40,019 nucleotides of DNA, taken from Chara braunii (taxonomy: Eukaryota > Streptophyta > Charophyceae > Charales > Characeae). Within the stretch, counting starts at the first letter, position 1. Each line of letters begins with the position of its first letter. The position numbers were made by a program, and so were the translations under genes. Below are positions 18,427 to 29,539 of the stretch, piece by piece. The DNA lies in NCBI GenBank assembly GCA_003427395.1, contig BFEA01000585.1, forward strand, positions 609,299-649,317. The letters are read 5' to 3'. The notes beneath the pieces are model-generated. The model saw only the letters and a program-made list of their open reading frames with translations. It was not told where the DNA came from and made no database searches.

Positions 18427-19239
18427 GCAAAGAAAGGAAAAGAAAACGAGGCAACTGCCTCGTGGAGAACAGTCTTTTCGACTGTATGGGAGCAGGATGA
18501 GCTCCCACTGTGGGTTAGTCGAATATTAGTCGTCGTGAGATCCAGAATCTCGCGGCCTATGGTGTACGCGAGGGAATGGGAAAGGGAAGTTAGAGAGAGA
18601 GAGAGAGACGTGGGAGTTGGGAAGGGGAGGACCTACTCCTCCCAACCTACCAACTCCCCTCCCCGTTTTCAGGGGAGGGCAGAGAAAAGTAAGAGAGGAC
18701 TATAGCATGCAACTGCATGAACCTGGCCGAGAGAAAGGCCAGAAGCATGCAGTTAAAATTAGTTTTATTCTTTTCTTTTTCTTTTTGTTTATTTCTATGA
18801 GGACACTTAACTGTCAGGCTCCCGTTTTTGCAGGGAGCCTGGAAATTGAAGTGCCACTAAGGAAAAAGGCTAGATACAGTCTTTTCTCCGATGTATCTGC
18901 CCTGGAAAAAGGGTCCAGATACATCAATCTGAAAGGGGTTGTATCTCTTCAACCCCTTATCAGAAAAATAAAAGAAAAACAGATTTACAAATGGCAGGAG
19001 CCCAGCTATCTCGTGAGATTCCGAGATAGCTGGGAAAAATAAAAAGAAAAATAAAATGGGGCAGTTAAAGAAACTGCCCCACACTAAGGCTGTAGCTGTG
19101 GTGCGGCCACAGTCAACCCTAGATCTTGGCAGATCAAGGGCTCACAGTGAGCCCGCAATTTTGCCTGGGGGCTGGAGTGACGTCCAGCCCTCCTCAACCA
19201 CTATAAAACAGACAACTGCCACACAAAGCATTCGTGCTG

Positions 19240-19450
19240 TCATTGTGTGACGTGCACTTGAATGCTGCTGGGCTGCTGAGGTGCTGCTTGAGGCAAGGAG
19301 GAGAAGCTGGAAATCTGCAGAGGAGCGCAAAGAGGAAGGTTGGGCAGCCATAGCTAAGGCAGGGATCACTCTGCTCCTCTCCCCTCTGGCTGGTGCTGAT
19401 CCCACGGGACAGATCCAGGGGCGCTGCGGGACTGCGACTGTGTGGTGTCG
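19240..19450. other. GCTGCTG-rich spacer
   Basis: Composition resembles the GCTG-rich parts of the outer arms. No supported frame or RNA. Confidence 0.4.
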
Positions 19451-19960
19451 GAGTTGATACCCTTACAAGGGTATCCGCTCATGATTTTGTTGTCGACACA
19501 ACATCGGCGCCAACAGACAGACTGAAGACGGCTAAAAACGGGAAATGAGGCAAATCCCTCAACTGCTATGGTCGAGAAAGATTTGTCAGCGCAAGCGCCG
19601 AAACACGGCGCGCATGAACTAGAGTCAATGGTTAAATTTTTTCGAATGCTCGCCTGCCTTGTCATGGCGAACGTAGAGACGGTAAAGATTAGTGGATTAA
19701 ACATTTGAATGACCGCACACGTCACTTTGACCCGGGCAAAGACTGAAGAAGGGGTTAGTAAAAATTAAAAGTCTCCGACCACAAAGGCCAGAGGGTTGGA
19801 AGATAAAACAAGAAAGGTCGCGCGGGATGCGGCGACCACGGGGCATCAGACCAGCCAGTATAGGAAAGTCGGCAGGTCGCGCCGCTGTAAGATCTAAAAA
19901 CGACTGAAAAATTAATATAACCCCGGCCATGCGGTCGGGGCAGCCAAGAAAAACACACTA
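19451..19960 (-). repeat. Palindrome-to-GGCC-hairpin block, inverted copy
   Basis: Border palindrome copy 4 at 19,456-19,475 (GATACCCTT/AAGGGTATC) opens the block, and CCCCGGCC-ATGC-GGTCGGGG at about 19,920-19,940 closes it. The same two landmarks bound 9,951-10,330 in the opposite orientation. The frames of up to 119 residues on the minus strand are not conserved in the other copy. Confidence 0.6.
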
Positions 19961-20056
19961 CCGACCATAGTTGGGAATGGCAGTCATTACCTATGTCCTT
20001 ACTCATATGCCATGAGTAGGTTTGGGCTCCAACTCCACCTCCCGTATGAAGAAAGG

Positions 20057-20512
20057 AAGTCGCCTCTCGAGTGGCGACTTCGTATCCGCGCAATCACCCA
20101 AGCAGTCGGTATTTTCGTCCCTTTGAGGGAGACACCTTTGCGACCTCTGATATCGTCTGCACAGGGCCTAGACTCAGACTACTTGAACTGGTACCCGCCT
20201 ATCTAACGGGTTTTGCGCCTCTGAAAACAGCAACTGTTGTCTTCATCCGCTCGGGTTCGAGTACTCGGCACATCAACCTTTACAGGGTGTGGTACCGGCA
20301 TACCCGCTTCTTGAATGTTTTTCCCGTTGCAACCCTTAATATCACGGTCACAGGTAAGTACCGGCTTTTCGGGCCTTCCGATCATCTAAGTACCTTTGCA
20401 GGTCACACACACGCTCAAGGCGACAAGCACTCAAACAGATACTCAGACCGGCGAGCGTGCACATGCACAGACTGAGGGAAAACGGGCTCAGTCCACTGGT
20501 CGGACTGAGCCC
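20057..20512. repeat. Further perfect hairpins
   Basis: AAGTCGCC/GGCGACTT at 20,057-20,080 and an 11-bp stem GGGCTCAGTCC/GGACTGAGCCC at 20,484-20,512. The latter corresponds to the GGGGCTCAGTC segment near 1,785. The intervening sequence, including a CAGGTAAG at about 20,351, holds no supported gene. Confidence 0.7.
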
Positions 20513-20539
20513 CGACACTGTTTATCTACTGAACTGCTC

Positions 20540-21427
20540 CCTTTCTATTTGAAGTGGGAGCTAGCTTAGTAGGTTAAGGTGTAGGACTATTAAGCATAGG
20601 GTGTAGGGTTAGAGTCCACCCATACACTACCCATACACTGAAGCTAGCTCCTTTTTGCAAGGAGCTGCTCCACACCTTTACCCGGGCTCGATCGGCCGGG
20701 ACTCGATCCCATGCCCTGGTTATTAGAAGTTAGTAGTTAGTTGGAACAGCTAGATTCTGTTGTGCTCGTGCACGACAAGTGGCGTGAGCAGTCAATTAGT
20801 TTCTTAGTATTTAGTTACTTTTTTTTACTTTTTCATTGTTATAGTTAGATTCTTATATTATTGTTATTTCTTTATTTATTTGTTTTTCGCTTATGCCGAG
20901 CTCGTTACTGTGAGATTCGTATGGACGAATCTACACTAAAATCGCGGACGAGTTCAGTCTCGAAAAAACAGTCACTGCCTGTGAGCCACGACTATTGCCA
21001 AGTCGAACCCGCGGGCGACGCAAAGGAAAACTTCGTTGTGCAGGGGTGAGAAAAGACGGGGGCGCGACCACGAAGTCGAGGTGGTAGAGCGCCCGGGGCA
21101 ACACGAAAGAAGCCACCGCGCGGAGGTAACGAGGTGGTCGCACAAGAAGAAGGGAGGCGCGCAAGGAGTAGAGGAGAAAGAAGAAGAAGAAGAAAAAGAA
21201 AAAGAAGAAAGAGGAGGGAGGAGAAAAGATGAGGGGAAGGTCGCGTAGAGGAAACACAAGGCATCAGAGAATGCACGCGGGAAGAAAGCGAGCGGAAGCA
21301 GGGGGAGATAGCGCGCACGTGCGGGAAGAAAGGCGTGCGGGGGCAAAAGTAGAACGTAGGAAATAAGAGTAAGAAGACAAATTGGAACAAAAAACATCAT
21401 TTCGTCAAATCTGAAGTTGAAGAAGAA

Positions 21428-21458
<31 letters not shown>

Positions 21459-21600
21459 TAGCGGAGAAAGAAGAAAAGGGAGAAGAAGAAGTAGACGAAG
21501 AAGAAGAAGAAGAAGGTGGAGGGGGAGGAGAAGAAGAAGAAGGAGAAGGAGAGGAAGGAGGAGAAAGACGAGGAAAAGGCGGCTTACCTGTCGTCCGGCC
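20540..21600 (-). repeat. Inverted copy of 470-1,830
   Basis: On the plus strand 20,545-20,665 holds a tRNA-like core (GGGAGCTAGCTTAGTAGG as box A, GGTTAGAGTCC as box B) and a GCTCCTT/AAGGAGC hairpin. Then come a second box B (20,685-20,705, minus), an A/T-rich linker, GAATCT, a G/A-rich block, a GAAGAA tract and CTTACCTG at about 21,583. This is the order of 470-1,830 reversed. Divergence is high. Confidence 0.7.
21180..21580. repeat. (GAA)n/(GAG)n purine tracts
   Basis: Two long purine tracts (21,180-21,240 and 21,418-21,570). All frames across them are poly-E/K/R or poly-L/S/F shadows. Confidence 0.9.
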
Positions 21601-21785
21601 GGCTCATTGGAAGGCGCACATATGCCAGTCACCCTCTCCATGCTATGGCCTCGACATGCTACTCTTCGTGATGGGTCGTGCTGAGGGTCATGGAGTATCG
21701 AGGCAGAGGACGGCGACGACGATGGGGATAAGGAGAGAGAAAACAGGTAAGTCTCCTATTTCGCGCCTAAGTTAATGGTACTTCT
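21601..21785. other. Spacer ending in CAGGTAAGTCTCC
   Basis: Contains a strong 5' splice-site-like string at about 21,746 followed by pyrimidines. No gene is visible on either side of it. Confidence 0.35.
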
Positions 21786-21940
21786 ATAGACAAGATGAAC
21801 GCAATCAAATGAATCTAACGCTTGAACGTGGAATTATACACTACTAAAACTTGTGTGTGTGCGTGCGCGTTATTCGTGTGAGTGAGTGTGTCAGCATTTT
21901 CGTTATATACAATTCCAGAAAGAAATGCATGACTATGGCA

Positions 21941-22000
21941 GACTGTTTCCCTCGGACTTTAGCCACCTCATCAGGAGGATCGAATGCCGACAGGCAGTCT
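21941..22000 (-). ncRNA. Hammerhead-ribozyme-like motif 2 (decayed)
   Basis: Read on the minus strand: AGACUG (stem III strand), a GUC triplet, stem I GGCAU-UCG-AUCC with one bulge, CUGAUGA, then GAAA followed by CAGUCU, which pairs fully with AGACUG. The invariant boxes are intact and the post-GAAA C is present, unlike motif 1. Four extra bases (CCUG) separate stem III from the triplet, and stem II has lost its closing pairs. The sequence is clearly related to motif 1. Probably an inactive relative. Confidence 0.55.
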
Positions 22001-22020
22001 TCCCATGATGTATTCGACTG

Positions 22021-22139
22021 ATGTGAGTGTGTGTGTGTGTGTGTGTGTGAGACACTGGCTGTCGACTCCGAATACAACGCACCCCTGGCGATAATGCATC
22101 GGGTCGGAAAGATGGCTCGTATACCTTTTCTTTTAATCA

Positions 22140-22180
<41 letters not shown>

Positions 22181-22181
22181 G
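22021..22181. repeat. (TG)n and (TTA)n microsatellites
   Basis: TG tract at 22,024-22,049 and TTA tract at about 22,140-22,181, with about 90 bases of ordinary sequence between them. Confidence 0.95.
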
Positions 22182-22599
22182 TCAGATGCATGATGATCCT
22201 TGGGTGCTAGTGGCATCTGTGTGTTGTGGAACGAGGAGGTGAGTGATACAAGGGACATACCTGGTGTCGGAAGCGTGCGGCATTGGCCGCTGTATGCTCG
22301 TACTTCGAAAAGCTGCTGTCATCAACTCTTGCATTGTAGTATAGGATAGATAGGATCTGCCATCTGTAGTCTGGGCGCCGAGATCCAGATAGGATATCAG
22401 GCTCTGGTTCTTCGTTGATGATGATGATGGGACTATTTCAGCATTGCCAATTATGAACTTTTTTTTGTGTGTTTTTATTTGATGAAGCTCATGATGCAAT
22501 TCTGTATTTGGTTCGAGGTCACGACTATCTGATCTGTGTGAATAGTGCTGCTTAATTTCTAAAGTTCACTAGTGCTCATTTTCCTTGCATTTTCGCCAC

Positions 22600-22680
22600 T
22601 ATCATTATATTTATTAGTATTAGTATTAGTATTAGTATTAGTATTAATATTATTATTACTATTATTATTTTTTTTCATTC
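22600..22680. repeat. (ATT/AGT)n tract
   Basis: TTAGTATTAGTATTAG then ATTATTATT and T-run. Confidence 0.9.
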
Positions 22681-23689
22681 TTATTATATAACCAGCCTAG
22701 CTTACTTTCACGGCATAAATATGCTGACAGAGGGAGATTCACACTAGCGCACTGGCATAGCGCCCTACTCAAAGCTAGAAGATATGAAAACCAAGACACA
22801 GTTCGAATTCGAACTTGCTTCAACTGGCTATAGTGCATCAGCACCTGCGCAATCGTAGCTCTTGTCATTGTGTCGAAAACCCCTGGGCACTTCACACCTC
22901 AATCCCGGATCACCTTGGATATCCCACGAAGCCACACACACGCACGGGAAGGAAGAAAGAGAAGAGAGTTCTTCCTTTCCTTCTTTTGAGGACCACGGTT
23001 CCCTCCCTGCCCTCTCTCTACCTGACTACTCAGTACCTATAGACAACGAAAGAGAGAGAGTGGGAGAAGGGAGGGGGAGAGAGGACAGGAAAATGCTTAT
23101 CACCACGGACGAATTAAACAGCCTTACAGAAACGAACCTACAAGGACAGACATGCAAGAACAGACAGAGGGACAGAGATAAACAAGTATAGCAGATTTAA
23201 ACACACAGACTGAGTAGGCAACCATATTCTAGTGGCGCCGTTGTGTGATAAAAGGGGGAACATGATGACCTTTGGGTACAAGTCGCATCTGTGAGTTGTG
23301 GGATGAGGTTGTGAGTGTAGCAAGAGACATACTTGGTATTGGCTAAGGCCTGCAGGGGACGACATCTTCAAGGACTTCGCTGGCTGCTGATGTGGGCAAT
23401 TACACTGCTGATTGGTAAGTGGGAAGTAGCCAAGTAGGGAGAGGGGTCTGCACTCATATGTTGACGGTGACGAAAGCAGGCTCACATTGACACTAGTTCT
23501 CGGTATTACGATTCTCTGCTAGTGTTATACTGAGGCAATGCTGGTCTCTGAACATTGAGTTACAATCTGGTCTTTAATGACTGTGCAAGCTTAATATGTT
23601 ATCTCGCTATTGTTCATCCTCTTTGTCGTAAAACATGAGAGGAAGAGAGGTGAAGGAATAGGGAGAGAGAGAGAGGAGGAAGGAGAGAC

Positions 23690-24420
23690 AGAAGCAGTGC
23701 CAGACGGACAGACAAACAGCCAGAAGCAGACAGTCAAGTAACCAGACAGACAGCAATGGACATAGACAAGGAACATAACAAACAGACTGATCAAACAAGC
23801 AGAACAGAGACAGGCGGCCTGACTAACAGACAAAAAGACGTTGACAGAGAGGCAAACGATAGACGAAACTGAACGACAGACAGGCACAAAACAGACGTAC
23901 AAACACAGACAGAGAGACTTACCGTGAGGAATGGACAAATCAAGACGGGAACCGGTAGACGCAAACGGACAGGCGGACAAATAAGACTCAGAGAAGAGAG
24001 AGAGCGGAAGACAGCCGAACTGATAAATGCAGTCGGACTGTCGAACCGGCTATCACAGCAGTACTGTCGGATTGACAGACACAGCCAGACAGTCGAACTG
24101 ATGAACAATGTCGGACCGGACGAATGAACAAGTATACACCTACAGACAGATAAACGAAACAGGCTGAGAGACGGCCGAATTGATATACTGTGTAATTCAG
24201 GAGACAGACGGATAACTATATGAGGCAGGGAGAGACGAACATCGGCAACAATGCGTAACAAACGGAGACTCGGACAGGGGGAGGTATAACACAGATATAC
24301 AAACACAGAAAAACAGAGACAAGCGACTATATCAAATGACAGACATTGTTGGACGGTCGAGGCAGACAGAGATATGCTGACCGGCGAACAATCAGACAAA
24401 CAAATGTAAAGATACGGATA
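23690..24420. repeat. Degenerate (GACA)n low-complexity region
   Basis: Scattered GACAGACA/CAAACAGA words. The 202-residue minus-strand frame, the longest in the window, is serine/leucine/cysteine/valine-rich because of the CTGTCTGT composition; it is not accepted as a gene. Confidence 0.85.
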
Positions 24421-24679
24421 GGTACACTCTCGAAGAAGAGAAAGAGAAGAGGATGATGGTGGTAAGGAAAGGGTACGTACCCAATCTTAGTGATGGTCTG
24501 TAAAGGGTGACATCTTCATGCACTTCAGTTCTGTTATGGGCGTCAACGGGGTGTGTTATCAAATTGTAGAGCTGCTAGTAAAATATGTGATTATAGTCTG
24601 AGGGTTGAATACCGGATATGGGCAGAAACTTAGGATTTGAGTACAAGTGGAAGTAAGGGGATACTCTCATTGACATTTG

Positions 24680-25435
24680 GATTCAGAGGTCTGATTATCA
24701 TTCAATAAAATTATTGTCCCCAAGACAGCGTTCGAGTATCCGGGCTGTCAAGTTGATCTTGCAGTCCAAAAATTGGTCTTTTATCGTTGACCAAGTTGCA
24801 TAATTTTCGTTACTATTGCTATTACGCCACTATTAATTTATTTGGGAGAATCTCCTACGGCTCAGACCTCGAAACTTTAGATTTCGGTGCCGCGGGGCCT
24901 AAGCCAAGAAAAGTCAGGTTATCCATAAATCAGAGAAATCACAGTAGGGCACTTTGGGAGTCAAAATTAACAGGCACCCGGTGGATAGTCATATCCCAGA
25001 GGCTAGGATCACAGACCACAGCCGAATGTCGTGTCTCACTAAAGGGAAATCGTGACTCCTAGGCACACGCTCTATGAGGCCGGCACGACACAAACTAGCC
25101 ACAAGACGCAGGGAGTACGGCATTGTCATCATATTCGCACGCAGCCGCTAAAGGGCGTAGATCGCGGCGGGACAATGGGACGCTAGCAGTCTATGGCCAG
25201 GTACACACGAAGTGCAAGCATGCGCGCACGTAACCTGCGAGAAGAACCGCAAGTACGTACACCGGATCCTAAAGAGTAGCATACAAAACGACATGCATGA
25301 GATTGTACCCAAGGCTGTGTGGTGAGAGCAAATGAGGAGAAGGAGTGGGATGCAGGGCGAAGTTTTGGCATAAGAGACATTGATTAAAATGGTTTCCTCA
25401 TCCTGATCCCTTGCTATTTACAGAGTCATTTGAGA
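24680..25435. other. Spacer without supported features
   Basis: Mixed composition, short frames on both strands, and no repeat match noticed. A 91-residue frame at 24,787-25,062 has no recognisable motif. Confidence 0.35.
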
Positions 25436-25439
25436 ACCT

Positions 25440-25610
25440 TGACGAGATGTAGTCAGAATTTATATTATTATTTTTAATAGTATTATAATTGTTATGATTA
25501 TTATTATTATCGTTATAATTATAATTAGCTATTACTGTTATTAGCTATTATTGTTATTAGCTTATTTTCTTGGTAATGTTATTGTTTGTTGGTTATTTTC
25601 AGTTGACGTA
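25440..25610. repeat. (TTA)n-derived A/T tract
   Basis: Degenerate TTATTATTA, including two GCTATTA.TGTTATTA units near 25,527 and 25,548. Confidence 0.85.
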
Positions 25611-25852
25611 TGACAAAACAATTGTCGGAGAACGATGGAGGATATGGGGCGGCAGAAAGGAGAGAGACATGGTTACTATGTGACGATGCTTACCCCCCAC
25701 TCCATCCTCCTCCCTACTTATCATTGTGTGGTTTCCTCAAGACACATGTCTCTTCGACTATGATTGATGTATTCCCATTAAGATGATTCTGGCCTACCGA
25801 CTCTAAGGATCGGACAAGTAATAACAAACAACTAGATGTGACCAAGTAAACA

Positions 25853-25912
25853 GAACGATTGCGGGAGCTCTGCCGGAGTTCAGGAGGAACTCTGGAGGCA
25901 GGGAACCATGAG
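25853..25912. repeat. Border hairpin, copy 2
   Basis: CGATTGCGGGAGCTCTGCC, then GAGTTC/GAACTC (25,876-25,892), then GGAGGCAGGGAACC. The flank to the left of CGATTGCGGG does not match the other two copies, so homology begins here. This makes it a candidate element end. Confidence 0.75.
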
Positions 25913-26129
25913 GTACACATGACTATCCTTTTTCCGTATACCCTTACAGGCTACGTTCTTCTATTGGACTGCCTGTATGGTTGTGAGATATATTGTTTGT
26001 ACTTTCTTTAGGACTAAGATAGCAAAAAGGAAAATGAATATATGATTGAACTAAGAATCCTGCTTGATGGAAGAAAGAAACTTAAAGTAACCAAGAAAGA
26101 ACCTAGGTTGTTTGGGCTTGAAGAACAAA

Positions 26130-27260
26130 GTAGGACGATGGAGGCTCATGTGTGAGTCGTCGTACTACTTATGTATGCGCTGACTTGACTAAAGGTTGAC
26201 AATGAGGTACTCATGTGTGAGTCACCTTGCTCTCCGCCTGTCCGACTGTCGTCGTGACGGGAAGGGGTCCCTAATGATAATCTATGAACTAATCTAAGTA
26301 CTCTCTACCTGAACGGCTGTCGTCGTGAGGGGACGAGGGCACAAACAATAACTTATGAACTAATCTAAGTACTCTCTACCTAAGCGGCCGTCGTCGTGAG
26401 GGGGCGAGGGTATAAACGACTACTTATGAACTAATCTAAGCGCTCTCTACCGGAACGACTGTCGTCGTGAAGGGACGAGGGTACAAACGAATACTTATGA
26501 ACTAATTCAAGTACTCCCTACCAGATCGGTTGTCGTCGTGATGGGAAAAGGGGTACTAATAATAGCTTATAAACTAAATCGGGTACCCTCAACCGTAATG
26601 GCTGTCGTCGTGACGGGAAGGGGGTATATGACTATAACTTATGAACTAGATTTGGTACTCTCTACAGGATCGACTGTCGTCGAGATGAGAGGAGGGTACC
26701 AACAATAACTTATAAACTAAAGTAGGTACTCTCTACCGTAACGACTGTCGTCGTGTAGGGAAGGGGGTATCTGACTATAACTTGTAAACTAAATAGGGGC
26801 TCTCTACCGGATCGACTGTCATCGTGATGAGACGAGGGTACCAACCCAAACTTACGAATTAATCTAAGTACTCTCTACCGGATCGGCTGTCGTTTTGATG
26901 GGACGAGGGTACAAGCAAGTACTTATGAACTAAAATAGGTACTCTCTACCAGATCGGCTGTCGTCGTGACGGGAGGAGGGTTCTAATACTGACTATGAGC
27001 TAACTTAGGCACTCATGTGTGAGTTGCCTCACTACGTTTCCAGATCGGCTGTCGTCGTGACGGAAAAGGATGTCTAACATTGACTTATGAAGTAAACTAG
27101 GCACTCATGTGTGAATTGCCTCACTACCTTACCAGATCGGTTGTTTTCGTGACGGAAAAAAATGTCTAATACTAATTTGTGAAGTAAACTAGGTACTCAT
27201 GTGTAAGTTATCTTACCTTCTACCGGATCGACCGTCGTCGTGACAGGAGGAGGGGTCTGA
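26130..27260 (+). repeat. About 72-bp tandem array, 14 copies
   Basis: Unit core: CTCTCTACC-GGATCG-CTGTCGTCGTGA-GGGACGAGGGTAC, then A/T-rich ACTTATGAACTAA. CTGTCGTCGTG or a variant occurs near 26,248, 26,316, 26,390, 26,460, 26,530, 26,607, 26,679, 26,747, 26,817, 26,889, 26,959, 27,045, 27,130 and 27,230. The last few units, and the 5' flank, also carry ACTCATGTGTGAGT, a small hairpin. The position inside the element matches the sub-terminal array of the inner arms, but the motif is different. Confidence 0.9.
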
Positions 27261-27299
27261 CTCTTACAAAATAATAAGGAAGGCTCCAGGGAGAGTCGT

Positions 27300-27635
27300 C
27301 CTATTCACGTGCTTGAGTCTAAGGATGATTAACGATCTGCAAAGATTAGCAAATCACATTTCTACTCTTCCTTTCCTAGCTTACTTACTCTCTGATAGTC
27401 CGACCGCCAGACCGGTGATAAGGAGGCTTTTTTAGGAGTCATCCTATTACTTGTTTAACGGCTGCACTACTCATTACCCAAGGAAAGTAGTAGAGGGGTT
27501 TCTGTTGGGGTCTGTCTATTACTTACTTGATTCTGTTCTAACTCATTGAGAGGCTACTTATGTAAGAATACCCTAAACACTCGTTTCCTGTCTAAGCTAA
27601 CACGGTATCGGATCGGTCAACTTCAAAAGGGCAAC
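27300..27635. other. Spacer between array and palindrome
   Basis: No gene or repeat recognised. Confidence 0.35.
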
Positions 27636-27660
27636 AGGATAACCTTGTTAGGATTATCCT
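27636..27660. repeat. Border palindrome, copy 6 (degenerate)
   Basis: AGGATAA and TTATCCT pair around CCTTGTTAGGA. Position and sequence correspond to the palindrome at 10,301, just before the direct repeat. Confidence 0.6.
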
Positions 27661-29490
27661 AATGCACTCTTGAAGTGGGTCTTATCACGTGATAGTAGGG
27701 GGCTCTTGTGCGGGTCGCCTATTATTCACGCAGACCATTATTAACCTTTGGGAAGGGATTGACATCCGGATCTTTCGGGAGTATACCTAAAGCAAGTAGT
27801 AGGGTGCTTCTGTAGGAGCCTCAACTATTTGTTGTAGGAAAGATACTCATGTGTGAGTTATCCCGGTACTTTGATTAGATCATATGTGTACATTAAGTGA
27901 GACTTAACAGGGGGATTAAATACTCATATGTGACTTACCCGACTGTCAACTCGATTAACAAATTGCTTGGTATTGATCAAGTAGCAAGAGATTCATGTCT
28001 GAATCAATCTGCTACTTGAGTATGTTAACACAAATAAACGAGAAAGGAAGGAACAAAGTTCCTGTTGGAGCAGGGTCTTCACGTATCTGAAAAGAAAATG
28101 AGGAAAGAAGATAGGACCGCGGGAAAAAGAAACTTAAGAACCACCGCGTAGTCCATAGTTGTCCATAGCTTTCGGATGGAAGGCCACGACGATGAATGAG
28201 TTATATCTCATCTATGCACGCGCCAAACAGTGCGCTTATCTCCAAGAGAAAAAACGCAAGGACTGAGAGTAGGAAGAATTATGAGTTTCCCTAAAGGCGA
28301 CTTAGGACATAGGCATGAGACTCCTTGAGAGAAGGAGAGAGTGATAGACGACATAAGGTAGGATTGTGAGAGTAAAGCTTGGTGTTGGACCTGGGATGTC
28401 GATCCTAGAACTCACTACCCATCTAAGGGTTTGACCCTTAGATATCAATATGTGGGAAATCGAGTGGGGGTGTTGAATCTTTGTTGACTTGTGTGTGTGT
28501 AGGTCTGGACTCATTTTACTGCTGCATTGGAAGGAAAGGATTTACAAAAGGATCCAAACTTTTTGTTATCTCTCGATAACATGTCGGTTGTTACCGATTC
28601 AACTTTCCTCTTTGACTTGATAACCACCTCTAAAGTCAAACCCTTTGTTCAGTAAAAATGTCACCTGTGGTCATTGCCTAAACGGTCCTGCTCACTCTCT
28701 AGGGTCCTTTGTAGAAATGTGAGGGGGTTGGGCTTACGTCTCACGAAAGACAAGGTTGTCATACATGGTTTGGGAAGAGAGGGACAATGTCAATGGTTGA
28801 TGGTTGACGTCGTTATCCATGGCATATGAACAGTCTTTGCATTATTTTGTGCAGGTCTGTTTTGTGCGTGATTTTGGATTGAACTGGACCTGGTCTGCTG
28901 AAGAGTCTCGGACACACGACACTTGTGAAAGTGGGAAGGGTTCTCGGCGGTAATACTTTCATATTCTTCATATGTCTAACTTAACTTCTATACTATTCTG
29001 ATGTTCAGCTAAGTCATAACCTGATAAGAAAGATAGGACGCTCTTTGTAAGGATGATGGTTTGATTGATATTAGTCAAGGGAATAATACATTACGCAGTA
29101 GCGGAAACAAACTGTCTTTTAAAAGTTCGACCTGAATATCTAACGGGTCAGTTTTGGGCGTCTTACCGCGCGTACCCCATTTTATGCTACAGCGATCGAG
29201 CAAACGCCCTTGGCCGATTTACCTCTACTCAGGCATGTAAAAGCCTTCGCACGTAGGTCGGTAGCTCAGCAGGGATACGCCTACCTGAGGGTGGTGACAG
29301 CCCCTCGGGTAGAGGTAAGTTGTACCTCGCGACCTCCCGACCTGTCGCATGGCGTCGTGAGAGGTATAGCACGTGCGCACGGTCGGAGTGGTGACCGGTT
29401 CTTTTTCAGGAATGCATCCTGCGTGACACGACCGTGAGGTTCAGCGCTCCCAGCGGGGTGCGGGACCGCCGCGCACGATAGTGGCACAGT
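27661..29490 (+). repeat. 1.8-kb direct repeat, copy 2
   Basis: Partner of 10,331-12,090, in the same orientation. It contains the TCTAAGGG/CCCTTAGA hairpin (about 28,422-28,442), the TGTTATC/GATAACA hairpin (28,564-28,581) and the 350-bp module copy 4 (29,150-29,490), whose hairpin at 29,281-29,312 has an 11-bp stem, the best of the five. Confidence 0.9.
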
Positions 29491-29539
29491 AAGATTTGGG
29501 CCTCAGGCAAAAATTTCACCAATTTCGGCCTGCCATTTT

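Larger units (their letters stand above)
17286..19190. repeat. Array of 20 or more perfect short hairpins with unrelated stems
   Basis: Perfect inverted repeats, each unlike the next: 17,286-17,306 (AGCCCTT), 17,307-17,332 (GCTCCTT), 17,408-17,421, 17,440-17,453, 17,456-17,472, 17,580-17,595, 17,627-17,648 (ACCGTTGG), 17,722-17,738, 17,754-17,770 (CGCCGTT), 17,923-17,937, 18,447-18,462, 18,469-18,485, 18,487-18,507, 18,612-18,658 (nested), 18,657-18,679 (CCCTCCCC), 18,711-18,754 (nested), 18,816-18,840 (AGGCTCCC), 18,890-18,925, 18,933-18,958 (AAGGGGTTG), 19,001-19,034 (13-bp stem), 19,057-19,081 (10-bp stem), 19,096-19,112, 19,138-19,154 and 19,169-19,190. Linkers are A/T-rich. The 141-residue frame at 18,617-19,042 is a shadow of this structure. 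Confidence 0.85.
22193..24600 (+). repeat. Three-copy dispersed repeat (22.19, 23.27 and 24.47 kb)
   Basis: Copies at about 22,193-22,350 and 23,265-23,500 share CCTTGGGT.C.AGT.GCATCTGTG.GTTGTGG and AGAGACATACTTGGT-like segments. The copies at 23,265 and about 24,480-24,680 share GG.GACATCTTCA..CACTTC and an ACTC-CATTGACA end. Coordinates enclose all three copies plus intervening simple repeats. No coding content is seen. Confidence 0.6.

Noticed and set aside
18617-19042. 141-residue plus-strand frame
   Set aside because: It runs through the hairpin array; the inverted repeats keep both strands open. No protein-like composition.
23791-24399. 202-residue minus-strand frame, the longest in the window
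   Set aside because: It lies in a degenerate GACA repeat and is a serine/leucine/cysteine-rich translation of CTGTCTGT words; neighbouring frames are equally open.
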